From positions 406,499 to 470,498 of the forward strand of contig JAWAHN010000001.1 of NCBI GenBank assembly GCA_038889235.1: a stretch of DNA of 64,000 nucleotides. Direction: 5' to 3'. The notes under the pieces were generated by a model. That model did not search any database. It had not been told where the DNA came from and saw only the letters and a list, made by a program, of their open reading frames with translations. The number at the start of each line of letters is the position of its first letter. Position 1 is the first letter of the stretch. The DNA comes from Candidatus Jordarchaeales archaeon (GTDB taxonomy: Archaea > Asgardarchaeota > Jordiarchaeia > Jordiarchaeales > Freyrarchaeaceae). The position numbers were made by a program, and so were the translations under genes. Of the stretch, positions 18,358 through 26,823 are shown one piece after another.

Positions 18358-18873
18358 TTGAGCACGTATGTTTTCAAGGTGGTTATGGTTGGTGACCCAT
18401 CCGTTGGGAAGACTAGCCTTGTTATGAGGTATGTGAAGGGGTTCTTCGAATACGACTACAAGGCAACCGTCGGGACACAGATAATGAGCAAGGAGGTTCA
18501 GGTTAAAGGGTTAACGGTCAAGTTGATGATATGGGATATCGGTGGCCAGGAGAAGTTTAACACGTTAGCTCCGGCATATTATAAGGGTGCGGCTGGAGGA
18601 CTCGCAGTTTTTGACTTAACACGAAAAGAGACCTTTGAAAACCTGTCTAAATGGATTTCACGCTTAAGGACTTACGCAAACCCAAACGTGTCCATTGTCA
18701 TAGTTGGAAACAAGTCCGACTTGGTGGACGAAAGACAGGTCTCGCTCGAGGAGGCTATGGAGCTAGCAGAAAAAATCGGAGTCCCCTATATAGAGACGTC
18801 TGCCAAGAGCGGGAAAAACGTTATCAAGGTTTTCGAGATAATCGCTGAGAAAGTAGTAACTAAGAAAATTTAA
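18358..18873 (+). CDS. Rab/Ras-like small GTPase
   Basis: 171 residues, a complete Ras-fold domain. P-loop GDPSVGKTSLVMRYV; switch I threonine in KATVGTQ; G3 WDIGGQEKFNTLAPAYYKGA (the Gln used in hydrolysis is present); G4 NKSD; G5 ETSAKSGKNV. The sequence between switches follows the Rab pattern (tyrosine pair YYKGA, FDLTRKETFENLSKWI). It has no C-terminal cysteines, so no prenylation is expected. A TTG start lies behind GGAGGAG. Such GTPases are common in Asgard and some TACK archaea. The partner is probably one of the roadblock or coiled-coil proteins nearby (inference). Confidence 0.93.
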   Translation: MSTYVFKVVMVGDPSVGKTSLVMRYVKGFFEYDYKATVGTQIMSKEVQVKGLTVKLMIWDIGGQEKFNTLAPAYYKGAAGGLAVFDLTRKETFENLSKWISRLRTYANPNVSIVIVGNKSDLVDERQVSLEEAMELAEKIGVPYIETSAKSGKNVIKVFEIIAEKVVTKKI

Positions 18874-18926
18874 AGAGTAGTAGGGAGCTGGATGATTAAG
18901 GTTTCTAGGGGGGTGGAGTTTTCCGG

Positions 18927-19382
18927 CTACTTTCTTCTGGGCTTCTGCCTTCTATCCCTTCTAGGTTTTTTAACGAAGGGCTCACCTTGACTGAAGAGGA
19001 AGCGCGGCATGCTTGGCTGCCTGTAGACATTGTTGGAGAGATTGTTGTCGGTGTTCACTTCTATTTCTTCTTCGATAATTTCCATGACGCCGTAGCGTCC
19101 GAGGTTGAGGCGCATTTGGCCCTTGTAAAGGCTGACATACCCGTTCTTTATCAGTATTGAAGATCCCGGTGACACTTCGGATATAGCGTCGTCCCACAGC
19201 GTTAATAGTATTGATCCTGTCTCGTCGCCTACCAGCGCTTCTGCGACCTTGTGTACTGAGCCGTCACGTCTCGAGACGACTTCTCGGACGGCACTAACAC
19301 TCACTATTTTAACTTTTAGGTTCACTTTCCTAGAATTAGGGTTTAACTCATTTACGGATACAAGATTGCCTTCTTCTTCCAA
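18927..19382 (-). CDS. Single OB-fold nucleic-acid-binding protein (SSB/RPA-like)
   Basis: 151 residues. One OB fold (about residues 8-105): SVNELNPNSRKVNLKVKIVS, then AEALVGDETGSILLTLWDDA, then PGSSILIKNGYVSLYKG and MRLNLGRYGVMEII. It is the size and domain form of crenarchaeal SSB. The tail is unusual: instead of an acidic C-terminus it ends in a strongly basic stretch (KKPRRDRRQKPRRK). It probably binds single-stranded DNA or RNA. It lies between two Rab-like GTPase genes, likely by chance. Confidence 0.85.
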   Translation of the reverse strand: MEEEGNLVSVNELNPNSRKVNLKVKIVSVSAVREVVSRRDGSVHKVAEALVGDETGSILLTLWDDAISEVSPGSSILIKNGYVSLYKGQMRLNLGRYGVMEIIEEEIEVNTDNNLSNNVYRQPSMPRFLFSQGEPFVKKPRRDRRQKPRRK

Positions 19383-19665
19383 CTTAGACCCTCAAACCTA
19401 CGTTGACACAAGTAGCGAAAGAAGGAAAAGCGTCCTTCCCCCTAAAAGAGAGGAGAAAACGCCTTCACTTCTCTCGCTTGGCAAGATCTAGTACAATACG
19501 CCTTTTAATACTTATCGGTTCACCGGCATAAGCTTACAAAACTCCGACGAACCAGTTGAACTCCAGCTCGATGACAATGTGACCCGTGTTGACGTTTTAA
19601 GATAACTTGTAACTCTCAAATTCAGGTTCATGAAGGAGTTACTCTGTGAGGCTGCGCGGCGGGTT

Positions 19666-20196
19666 TCACTTGGTTATTTTTTGAGCCAAGTTCTTGACTA
19701 TGAGTGAGGCTAGGGATGTGAAAACGTCCTCTACGCACGTGCCAGTTTTGGCCGATGACTCGAAGTAGGGTATGTTAAGTTTGCTTGCAAGCCTTGCGCC
19801 GTCTTCAAAACTTACCTTTCTTTGGGGTGAAAGGTCGACCTTGTTTCCAACGAGGATTAAAGGTATGTTACCACAGTAGCGTTTCACCTGCGCCACCCAG
19901 TCTTCAACGTTTCTAAACGACTCAGGGTTGGTCACGTCGAAGACTACTAGTGCGCCTTGCCCTCCTTTAAAGTAGTTTGGAAGCAGAGGCTTAAACTTCT
20001 CCTGCCCACCAGTGTCCCATATTGTTAGCTTCACGGAGAGGCCGTCTATGTACACTATTTTCGAGTAGAAGTTGACCCCTAATGTCGGCATATAGTTCTC
20101 TTTGAAAGAGCCTGTCGTGAACCTGAGCGTGAGACTGGTCTTACCCACCCCTCCATCGCCAACGACGAGGACTTTGAAGTGGTAATTTGGAAGCAC
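19666..20196 (-). CDS. Rab/Ras-like small GTPase
   Basis: 176 residues. P-loop GDGGVGKTSLTLRFT; switch I YMPTLGVNFYSK; G3 WDTGGQEKFKPLLPNYFKGG; G4 NKVD; G5 ESSAKTGTCVEDVF. All catalytic elements are present, including the G3 glutamine. It lacks a C-terminal prenylation cysteine and differs clearly from the GTPase at 18358, so it is an old paralogue and not a recent copy. It starts ATG 20196 behind GGAGGAGGA. It sits divergent from the 78-residue gene at 20400. Confidence 0.93.
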   Translation of the reverse strand: MLPNYHFKVLVVGDGGVGKTSLTLRFTTGSFKENYMPTLGVNFYSKIVYIDGLSVKLTIWDTGGQEKFKPLLPNYFKGGQGALVVFDVTNPESFRNVEDWVAQVKRYCGNIPLILVGNKVDLSPQRKVSFEDGARLASKLNIPYFESSAKTGTCVEDVFTSLASLIVKNLAQKITK

Positions 20197-20399
20197 TCAA
20201 CAGTCCTCCTCCTTTTTCGGCGCAGTCATTAAACAATAGAACTCGGTAAAACTTAAAAATTAAGCGATGACGGCGCCTTCGACAGGTGGCTGGCAGGGGA
20301 TATAAAAGAGCGGATAAGCATGAGGATCTTCCCCGCGTTTTACTCAATTTCATAATTACTCTTTTTTCCCTTTACTTCCCTCGGAGGGAGTTGGGCGTG

Positions 20400-20636
20400 A
20401 TGTTTAGGAACGTTTTGAGGAGAAGAGGATTCTGGAAAGTTAGAGGAGGAGACGAAGAGGTTTTCATGAAGCACGATGAAAGGATCGGCGGCATATATGT
20501 CACGCTGCAGAACCGTGTGGCCATTGTTAGGTTAGAAGACAGAAACGTTGTAGAAGTGTTCAGGAGCGCGAAACATTTAGAGTTATACCTTAAAAAACTC
20601 GAAGAAGAGAAGTTTAGCAGGTTGCTGCTGAACTAG
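20400..20636 (+). CDS. Hypothetical basic protein, 78 residues
   Basis: Not recognised. It starts MFRNVLRRRGFWKV behind GGAGGGAG (about 20383). The middle (RIGGIYVTLQNRVAIVRLED) alternates hydrophobic and polar residues like a small beta sheet, followed by a C-terminal amphipathic helix. It is transcribed divergently from the second Rab-like GTPase. The clear ribosome site supports it as a real gene. Confidence 0.55.
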   Translation: MFRNVLRRRGFWKVRGGDEEVFMKHDERIGGIYVTLQNRVAIVRLEDRNVVEVFRSAKHLELYLKKLEEEKFSRLLLN

Positions 20637-21007
20637 GAAAGGGAAGCAAACTGCTGGGAAAGTTAGAAATTTTTGAGGGAGATGTTTCCGTCGTTTTAGT
20701 TGTGTTCACAAATCTGGCTCTCTTCGCCTTTAGCTCTTAGCTTCTCGGAGATCAAGGTTTAACGGCACACTGTTAGTGTACTGCATATTCTAAGGGAAGT
20801 GTGAAAGGAGATAGAAGGCTTGTGAAGGGGGAAATTGAGGGGGAGGAGATCTGTCCTTTAACCACTCTCCCTTTTCAGAGAGGGAAGTTTTATTGGTTTT
20901 GTGCTGCGTAGTCCTCTCTCATTTACTGCTCAACTTTTCGAAGTTTCCGAGGGACACCTTGCGGCCACATGTTGACCTGAGGGCAAATGAGTTGTTTTCT
21001 CGGGTAT
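20637..21007. other. Intergenic spacer without visible genes
   Basis: About 370 nt between a plus-strand and a minus-strand gene that converge. No frame looks coding, and I see no tRNA or clear repeat. Short G-rich and T-rich stretches (for example TTTTATTGGTTTTG near 20888) could be transcription end points. Confidence 0.4.
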
Positions 21008-21805
21008 TTAAAGTGATGTTGAAGAGTTGTTTTTCGTGAGCGATTTTGCCGTAGTTTTGCAACTCGCTTTTTGTGACTTACTTAGTGTAGATTTTTGCGC
21101 GCTTCTGGTAACAGGTGCTTCGACTATCTTCCCATTCGAGAAAGAGATCTTTACTTCTATTGGGGTCTTCCCCCTTTGCCGGATCTCCATCTTGTCTTTT
21201 TCCAGGAATATCAGTGCGTTTGCAAGGTGGAGAATTGACTCTGTTTCAGCGTCTTCAGCTAATTTTCGTTCTAGTGTTGCTAGTATAACGCTGTTTGAAA
21301 GCTGTATTTTCGCTTTTAGAAAGAACATGAACCTTAACGTGGCTTTGGGGGAAGCAAGTGATATGATAGAGGAAAGCGAGTCGATCACTATGCGTATGCG
21401 CCCGAGAGAAGACAGCCTCATTATGGCATCAACTATTTTCGAGCTTAGGGCTGCTAGGTCTGTTGGCGCTGAGACATACGTCACCGTGACACTATCTTCC
21501 ACGGAGAAGTCTATCGTGGGGCGGCAAAGGTCTATTATCCTGTATGTCGGGGACGAGCTCTTATACTTGGAGAGATCTACTCCTAGGCTGGCGACTTGGG
21601 ACTCCACCTCCTCAGCGAAGTTCACTGTTGTAACGTATATGCTCCCCTCTCCAAGCCTTAATCCTTCGCAGAAAAACTCCATGGCTATTAGCTCTTTCCC
21701 TCCTAGTGGCTCGCCTATAACTATGCATAAGGAGCCCGGGTTGAACCCTCCGCCAAGAATGCGGTCTAGGAATTCTATTCCAGTTTTTAGCTTCACTCTT
21801 TCCAT
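21008..21805 (-). CDS. KaiC/RadA-like protein with altered Walker A
   Basis: 265 residues. It starts VKLKTGIEFLDRILGGGFNPGSLC, the normal KaiC-family opening. The P-loop reads GEPLGGKEL: the lysine is kept but the following Ser/Thr that binds Mg is Glu. The Walker B-like strand IRIVIDSLSS is present. The last 40 residues are a Ser/Thr/Lys-rich tail (AQKSTLSKSQKASCKTTAKS). It probably binds but does not hydrolyse nucleotide efficiently, so a regulatory or scaffold role is more likely. It is the last gene of the block 23345 to 21008, after the roadblock gene. Confidence 0.75.
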   Translation of the reverse strand: MERVKLKTGIEFLDRILGGGFNPGSLCIVIGEPLGGKELIAMEFFCEGLRLGEGSIYVTTVNFAEEVESQVASLGVDLSKYKSSSPTYRIIDLCRPTIDFSVEDSVTVTYVSAPTDLAALSSKIVDAIMRLSSLGRIRIVIDSLSSIISLASPKATLRFMFFLKAKIQLSNSVILATLERKLAEDAETESILHLANALIFLEKDKMEIRQRGKTPIEVKISFSNGKIVEAPVTRSAQKSTLSKSQKASCKTTAKSLTKNNSSTSL

Positions 21806-21827
21806 GAGTTTTCTCTCCTGCGCCAGC

Positions 21828-22190
21828 TTACGTCAACGCTTCCGCTACACTTTTACATGCTTCCTCAAGTGCCTTAACGAGGTTGGGGGCGGCTGTCTTT
21901 GATGAGAGCACTAGGAGGAACGCCTTGGAGCCTGCACCTATGATGGTGATTACTCCTCCCTCTATTTCTAGGGATAGGTGACGAGCTATTCCTCTCTTGA
22001 CGGTTTCAGCGGCTACTTCCGCGGCTCCAAGCATTGAGGCAGACATAGCGGCGAGCCTGCTAACGTTTATGTCGTGGGGCATGAGCGATTCAAGAACGCT
22101 CCCGTTTCTCATCGCGACGAGACAGCCTTCAACCCCCTCCAATGATTGGAGCCTCGTCAGAACCTTTTTAATCTTTTCCCTAAACTCCAC
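21828..22190 (-). CDS. Roadblock/LC7-domain protein
   Basis: 120 residues, one roadblock domain: LQSLEGVEGCLVAMRNGSVL, then AAMSASMLGAAEVAAETV, then GGVITIIGAGSKAFLLVL. These proteins dimerise and regulate or anchor small Ras-like GTPases (MglB-like). It lies 16 nt from the KaiC-GTPase fusion gene and 22 nt from the KaiC-like gene, all on one strand. It is the likely regulator of the fused GTPase or of the Rab-like proteins nearby. Confidence 0.88.
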   Translation of the reverse strand: MEFREKIKKVLTRLQSLEGVEGCLVAMRNGSVLESLMPHDINVSRLAAMSASMLGAAEVAAETVKRGIARHLSLEIEGGVITIIGAGSKAFLLVLSSKTAAPNLVKALEEACKSVAEALT

Positions 22191-22205
22191 AGCACAACCC
22201 TCCCT

Positions 22206-23345
22206 CTACATAGAGATTATGTTAAGGAGTATGTCAACTAAGAGGAAAGTGTTAACTCTGTTTTTGGCACTGCATCCTACCACTGGAATAGACGGCGGAA
22301 TGCCGAGAATTGATCTAAGCTCTCCTGGAGGTATTGCCGACTCCAAGTCCTGTTTGTTCGCTGCCACAACTACCGGGGCCTTTCCTCGACACTTGTCAAA
22401 GAGCTCCCTAGCTCTTACGAAACTCGAAGTGTCCGCGCTATCAACCACTAGGATGAAGCCGACTGCCCCGCTCATCATCATGTCAAGTATTGGTTCGAAC
22501 TGGGGCTGACCCGGGGTTCCAAAGAACTCTATGAAGAATCCCTTGTAGTCTAGTGTTCCGTGATCAAGTGCCACGGTTGTCCCAGCTCGCTCGACGCTGA
22601 CGGCATCCTCAGCCAGCGCGTGAATAAGCGTGGTTTTTCCTGCATTGTACGGCCCGAGAACAACTATCTTTGGAAGGTATACTCTCAGCTCTCCAGGTGG
22701 GACTACTTTGACCAAGAAGAATAGGTCTTTCACGTCACCTACCCAGGCTGCCTTCTTTACCCTCATTTGGTTCTCTACCAGTAGTAGAGGGTCTGGTCTG
22801 ACTTCTAGAACACCGTCGAAGAAATGCTCTATTTCCTCAACGAGCTCACTGGTGTACGTCCATGAAGAGAAGAGGGCTATCAGTGTGGATGAGCCAACGG
22901 CTTTTAGAACATCGAGTAACGGTTTCACTTCGCCGCCGAGCGACTCCAGGAAAGTGTTTACTGAGTCGAGTACTAGGAGTGTTTTTTCGGTCGAGAGGTC
23001 AGATAACACTCTTTTAATTGAGCTGATGTCATAGGGGTTGACAATGTATCTTTCAAGGCTTTCCGCCCCGCTTAGCATGGAGTAAGCATCGACCATTACG
23101 AATTGGCCCTTTTGCTCGTATGCCTCGAGGTTTAAACGAGATTTCCTAGCTTGCCTTCTCACGCTTAAAGGGGGCTTATTATTCACGAAGTAAACTACGT
23201 TGAAGCCCTCCTCTAAGCCAACCTTAACGACGTGCAAACCGACTATTAGTGGGTCAAAGCTAGGTGAAATAACAAACATGTTTTTAGAGGATATTGGTAT
23301 GCCGCCAACCCTTCGGTCAAAGAGTGGGAGCTTTAGCCGCATCAA
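22206..23345 (-). CDS. Fusion of P-loop-less KaiC-like domain and COG2229-type GTPase
   Basis: 379 residues. Residues 1 to about 215 follow the KaiC/RadA core without a P-loop (KNMFVISPSFDPLIVG, then GFNVVYFVNNKPPLSVR, then KTLLVLDSVNTFLESLGG). Residues about 225-379 are a small GTPase: P-loop LGPYNAGKTTLIHALA, switch GTTVALDHGTLDYKG, G3 FFGTPGQPQFEPILDMM, G4 ANKQD, G5 VGCSAKNRV. The FGTPGQ form of G3 and the overall layout match the archaeal/bacterial COG2229 (SRbeta/MglA-like) group. The association of a dead KaiC fold with a GTPase in one chain is unusual. It is followed immediately by a roadblock gene. Confidence 0.85.
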   Translation of the reverse strand: MMRLKLPLFDRRVGGIPISSKNMFVISPSFDPLIVGLHVVKVGLEEGFNVVYFVNNKPPLSVRRQARKSRLNLEAYEQKGQFVMVDAYSMLSGAESLERYIVNPYDISSIKRVLSDLSTEKTLLVLDSVNTFLESLGGEVKPLLDVLKAVGSSTLIALFSSWTYTSELVEEIEHFFDGVLEVRPDPLLLVENQMRVKKAAWVGDVKDLFFLVKVVPPGELRVYLPKIVVLGPYNAGKTTLIHALAEDAVSVERAGTTVALDHGTLDYKGFFIEFFGTPGQPQFEPILDMMMSGAVGFILVVDSADTSSFVRARELFDKCRGKAPVVVAANKQDLESAIPPGELRSILGIPPSIPVVGCSAKNRVNTFLLVDILLNIISM

Positions 23346-23459
23346 ACTCGCAGCCCACCAGGAGCATTATCGTGAGGGGGGCGCATAGTTGGAGGGACAT
23401 GGGCTTGCAAGTGCCTCTTACACGCGCGATCTGTTAAGCTTCCGGATTTTAGGCAGCTC

Positions 23460-24248
23460 CTAGTAGAGTATCACTATGCCGTTCTCGGTTATCGAGAAGC
23501 GTTTTTTCCCTTCGTAGTGGGGGGACCCCCTCATCTTGTATATTTCGATGTACCTGCTTCTCTTGTCTCCTTCAGGTTCCCAGTATAATATGAAGACTCC
23601 GTCAGCCATGAATTCTTCCACGCCAAACCTCGTTATGCCCGGCTTACCGTACTCGGCTTCTGTTACAAAGATAGAGGTGCACCCGTACCTTTTCAACATG
23701 CGTGATATGACGTTTAGCTCCCTTCTAACCACGCCAATGTTTCCATACTGCAGGAATAGGACGGAGATCGGGTCGAGGACTACCCTCTTGATACTACACT
23801 CTCTAACCGCTGTCTCCATAGTAGAATATAAACCATCCAACGTGAACATGTCGGGGTTAAGAGATAGGGCTTTGTCACCTATGGCGATAGCGCTAAGGTC
23901 CAGCAATACCAGCATCTGCCGCTCTATGAGGTCTTTCAGGTTCCACCTGAAATTCCTCGCATTTCTCAATATACTATCCAGGTGCTCTTCGAGTGAGACG
24001 TAAAGCCCAGGTTCACCATACTCCGCCGCGCCACGATAGAGGAACTCTAAGCAGAAAATGGACTTTCCTGCCCCAGATACACCCGATAGCAGGTAAGTAG
24101 ACCCCCTAAAGAGCCCACCCCTAACGAGCTCGTCGAACCCTCTAATCCCCGTAGGTGTCCTTTCGCCAGGAGATTCTAAAACGCGCGCCTCACGGATAAT
24201 TCTCTCCTTAAGCTCCGCCATGAACCCTGAAGAACTAGGTTTCTTCAC
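23460..24248 (-). CDS. Single-domain KaiC/RadA-like ATPase
   Basis: 262 residues. TGIRGFDELVRGGLFRGSTY leads to an intact Walker A (SGVSGAGKSIF). Then come LYVSLEEHLDSILRNA (the catalytic Glu pair EE), Walker B-like IKRVVLDPISVLFL and the C-terminal IYKMRGSPHYEGKKRFSITE, which is diagnostic of archaeal KaiC-family proteins. It is predicted to be an active ATPase or autokinase. The GTG start at 24248 follows GGAGGAGAG. Its first 14 nt overlap the upstream KaiB-like gene, so the two are translationally coupled. Confidence 0.9.
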   Translation of the reverse strand: MKKPSSSGFMAELKERIIREARVLESPGERTPTGIRGFDELVRGGLFRGSTYLLSGVSGAGKSIFCLEFLYRGAAEYGEPGLYVSLEEHLDSILRNARNFRWNLKDLIERQMLVLLDLSAIAIGDKALSLNPDMFTLDGLYSTMETAVRECSIKRVVLDPISVLFLQYGNIGVVRRELNVISRMLKRYGCTSIFVTEAEYGKPGITRFGVEEFMADGVFILYWEPEGDKRSRYIEIYKMRGSPHYEGKKRFSITENGIVILY

Positions 24249-24522
24249 GCCTCTCCTCCTCCTTCAAAGGTTCTAACACGGCTATAAGCTCTTCCTCACT
24301 AGGCAACCCTATAAAACGCCAGTTCAAGCCCACTATATCTATTGTGGGTGTTGAGATCACTCCCTCCCTCACAGCTATTTCAGGATTCTTAGATATGTCG
24401 ACTTCTTCAACCTCAAGATCCAAGTTAAGCTTTTTCAGCGATGAACGCACCGTCTTAATGACCTGGTGATACTTCGGGGTGCGACTCGACTTAAAGATGA
24501 CTATCTTGTACTCTTTGCTCAT
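24235..24522 (-). CDS. KaiB-like thioredoxin-fold protein
   Basis: 95 residues with no cysteine at all, so not a redox thioredoxin. The order KIVIFKSSRTPKYHQVIKT, then LEVEEVDISKNPEIAVREGV, then ISTPTIDIVGL matches the KaiB/KaiB-like layout: a VD-x-x-KNP-x-x-A element followed by TPT. A glutaredoxin-like relative is the alternative. Its overlap with a kaiC-type ATPase gene supports a KaiB-KaiC pairing. The ATG at 24522 is used; the longer in-frame extension to 24642 runs into the divergent promoter. Confidence 0.65.
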   Translation of the reverse strand: MSKEYKIVIFKSSRTPKYHQVIKTVRSSLKKLNLDLEVEEVDISKNPEIAVREGVISTPTIDIVGLNWRFIGLPSEEELIAVLEPLKEEERREET

Positions 24523-24619
24523 TATATTCCCCCGGGAAGAATAAACAATACTTTTGAATATAAAAATAATTATATCGATTCCTTGGGTGTCTGTTTGCTT
24601 CGCGAAGGGGGGAGTATTG

Positions 24620-25654
24620 TTGAGTGTGAAGGATCCTTGCATTAGAAAAGGAGTTCTTCAAGAGGAGCTTGGTGGTGGTTGGGCTAGGTGTCTTACTTGT
24701 ATGAGGATGTGTAAGATTCCCGAGGGGGGTGTCGGGTTCTGTAAGACGAGGAAGAACATTTCGGGCGAGATTTACACGCTCATTTATGGCGATATTTCAT
24801 CTATGAGCGCTAACCCTATAGAGAAAAAGCCGTTGTTCCACTTTTTTCCGGGTTCTAAGGCGCTCACTGTTGGTTCTTGGATGTGTAATTTTACTTGCCC
24901 GTGGTGCCAGAACTGGGAGATTAGCAAGTTTCCTCCAGACGAGAAGAGACGCAACTACGTGAGCCCGGAGGACTTCATCAGGATAGCTAAGGTTGAGAAA
25001 TGTGAAGGGACTTCCATATCGTTTAACGAGCCTACGTTAATGCTGGAATACTCCCTAGACGTTTTCAGGCTTGCGAAGAAGAACGGGCTCTATAACACTT
25101 ACGTGACAAATGGTTACATGACGCCTGAGGCGCTACGCGTCTTGGTGGAGTCGGGTCTCGACGCCATGAACGTCGATGTTAAGGGATGTGAAGAAGCTGT
25201 CAGAAAGTACTGCGGAGCCGACGTTGAACATGTCTGGAGGAACATTAAGGATGCGTGGAGGATGGGGGTCTGGGTTGAAATAACGACACTCGTCATTCCT
25301 GGAGTGAACGATGACGAAGACTGCTTGAGAAGCATAGCTTGCAGGATACGCGAAATAGACAGCGACATTCCTTGGCATGTTACAAGGTTTCACCCGGACT
25401 ACGAAATGCTGGATAGGCCGCCAACACCCGTCAAAACACTTGAGAGGGCGAGGATGATAGGCATAGAGGAGGGGTTAAAGTTTGTTTACGTGGGAAACGT
25501 ACCCGGGCACAAGTGGGAGAATACGTACTGTCCGTCGTGCGGCGAACTGCTAATTGAGAGGTACATTTTTTCCATAACAAAGGTGAACGTTGAGGGGGAT
25601 AGGTGCCCAAGTTGCGGCGAAAGGATACCTATAGTTGGAAAGGTGAAGAAGTAG
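24620..25654 (+). CDS. AmmeMemoRadiSam system radical SAM enzyme
   Basis: About 344 residues. The N-terminal cysteine pair CLTCMRMCKIPEGGVGFC is followed by GSWMCNFTCPWCQNWEIS, the radical SAM CxxxCxxC with the extra aromatic/Cys context of this family. FNEPTLMLEY and NVDVKG mark the SAM barrel. The C-terminus has a rubredoxin-like zinc site (CPSCGELLIERY, then CPSCGERIP). The family is always seen with AMMECR1 and Memo proteins, though neither is in this window; its reaction is unknown. TTG 24620 is chosen because GGGGGAG lies 6-7 nt upstream. Confidence 0.88.
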   Translation: MSVKDPCIRKGVLQEELGGGWARCLTCMRMCKIPEGGVGFCKTRKNISGEIYTLIYGDISSMSANPIEKKPLFHFFPGSKALTVGSWMCNFTCPWCQNWEISKFPPDEKRRNYVSPEDFIRIAKVEKCEGTSISFNEPTLMLEYSLDVFRLAKKNGLYNTYVTNGYMTPEALRVLVESGLDAMNVDVKGCEEAVRKYCGADVEHVWRNIKDAWRMGVWVEITTLVIPGVNDDEDCLRSIACRIREIDSDIPWHVTRFHPDYEMLDRPPTPVKTLERARMIGIEEGLKFVYVGNVPGHKWENTYCPSCGELLIERYIFSITKVNVEGDRCPSCGERIPIVGKVKK

Positions 25655-25666
25655 ATTAGGTTCTGA

Positions 25667-25713
25667 GTTAAGTAGGAATACATGGTGAATTGTTACTTTC
25701 ATTCCTACTTAAC
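25667..25713. repeat. 13-bp perfect inverted repeat at the end of tnpB
   Basis: The arms GTTAAGTAGGAAT (25667-25679) and ATTCCTACTTAAC (25701-25713) flank a 21-nt loop. The hairpin covers the stop of tnpB and lies just after the radical SAM stop. It may be part of the right-end/omega-RNA structure of the element, or a bidirectional terminator between the two convergent genes. Confidence 0.7.
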
Positions 25714-26823
25714 CCTTCCCTCTCGATTAACTCATTGAGGGCTCTTTGGGGGAACCCTGCTCCCCGCATCTGAAGGTTTAATACCGCTACAACGTCTCTA
25801 TCCATTGTCAATCCGCATTTTTCGCATCGCATTATCCTGCCCCCATAGGAAGCCATGCTTCCTGAACACAGGGGGCAGACCTTGGAGGAGTTTTTAGGAT
25901 CAACATATTTTACTGGTAGGTTAAGCCATTTAAGCTTGTATTCGAGCATGAACTGAAATGCCCTTGCGTTCCACTTTGATAGCTTGCGGTTCATTTTCTT
26001 TGAGCGGTTTAGAATTCGCCTCTTTACGCCTTTCAGGTTTTCAAGTATTGCTCCGCAGCTCTTTTCTTTCAGCTCCTTCGCTATGCTTGCGGTTAGCTTA
26101 TGCATGAAGTCCCTTGCCTTATTCCTCTCACACTTAGAATACTTCTTGAGGAGCATCCTTGATGTATTAGGCTTAATCTTAGATAGCTTTTGTATCCTTT
26201 GCCGCCTGACTTCATAGGCTCTGTGGATGTGATAGAGTCCTCTTAAGTCATAGCGCCTAATCTCGCCATCTATGAGTGCCGTTACGTTTGTCAGGTTCAC
26301 ATCAAAAGAAGCCCACCTATCCGCTTTAGGCTCAACGTCCCTCTTAACCGTAACTATGAGCTCCTTCTCGGTTAGGATTAAACCTCCAACTCTGTCGAAG
26401 TCTTTCGGAATCCATGAATACTTATTCAAGTCAACCTCAAGATACCGCTTATTGGGCTCTATGCTTATCTTTAGTATGCTGTTTCTGAAGCTGAAGAGCG
26501 TGCTCTTAATGTAGACTGTTCTTCTGGTTATCTCAGGCTTACTTTCAGCTCTCCCTCTGTTGTAGAGCGTTATCCAGCCCTTAACAAGCCCTATGACTGA
26601 GTTTATTGCTGAATCGACATAGTGCTTTGAAAACCTCCAGTCTTTCAGCAGCTCACCTCTAAGCTTCCTCCTATCCTCCCTACTGAGGGTTAGACGGGCT
26701 CTATTAGAAAACCTTACATGGGCGAAAATATGCTCCAAGGCTCTCTGCTTAACCTTGAAGTATTCTTCGATTAAATCCCCCTGGAGTTCCTACTGGGATT
26801 CTGTAGCTCTTAACTGCCTCCAC
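25668..26823 (-). pseudogene. tnpB: TnpB (IS607/IS605-type RNA-guided nuclease), N-terminal frameshift
   Basis: About 385 codons in total. The opening EAVKSYRIPVGTP is in one frame; from DLIEEYFKVKQRALEHIF on it is in another. The break is at a G5 run near 26783. After that the 356-residue body is complete: RuvC Asp in WASFDVNLTN, Glu in GAILENLKGVKRR, the zinc finger CPLCSG-x-CEKCG, and the final Asp in MDRDVVAVLNLQMRG. A TTG at 26738 could still give a nearly full nuclease that lacks the first 30 residues. Decay or a single homopolymer error would both explain the break. Confidence 0.75.
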
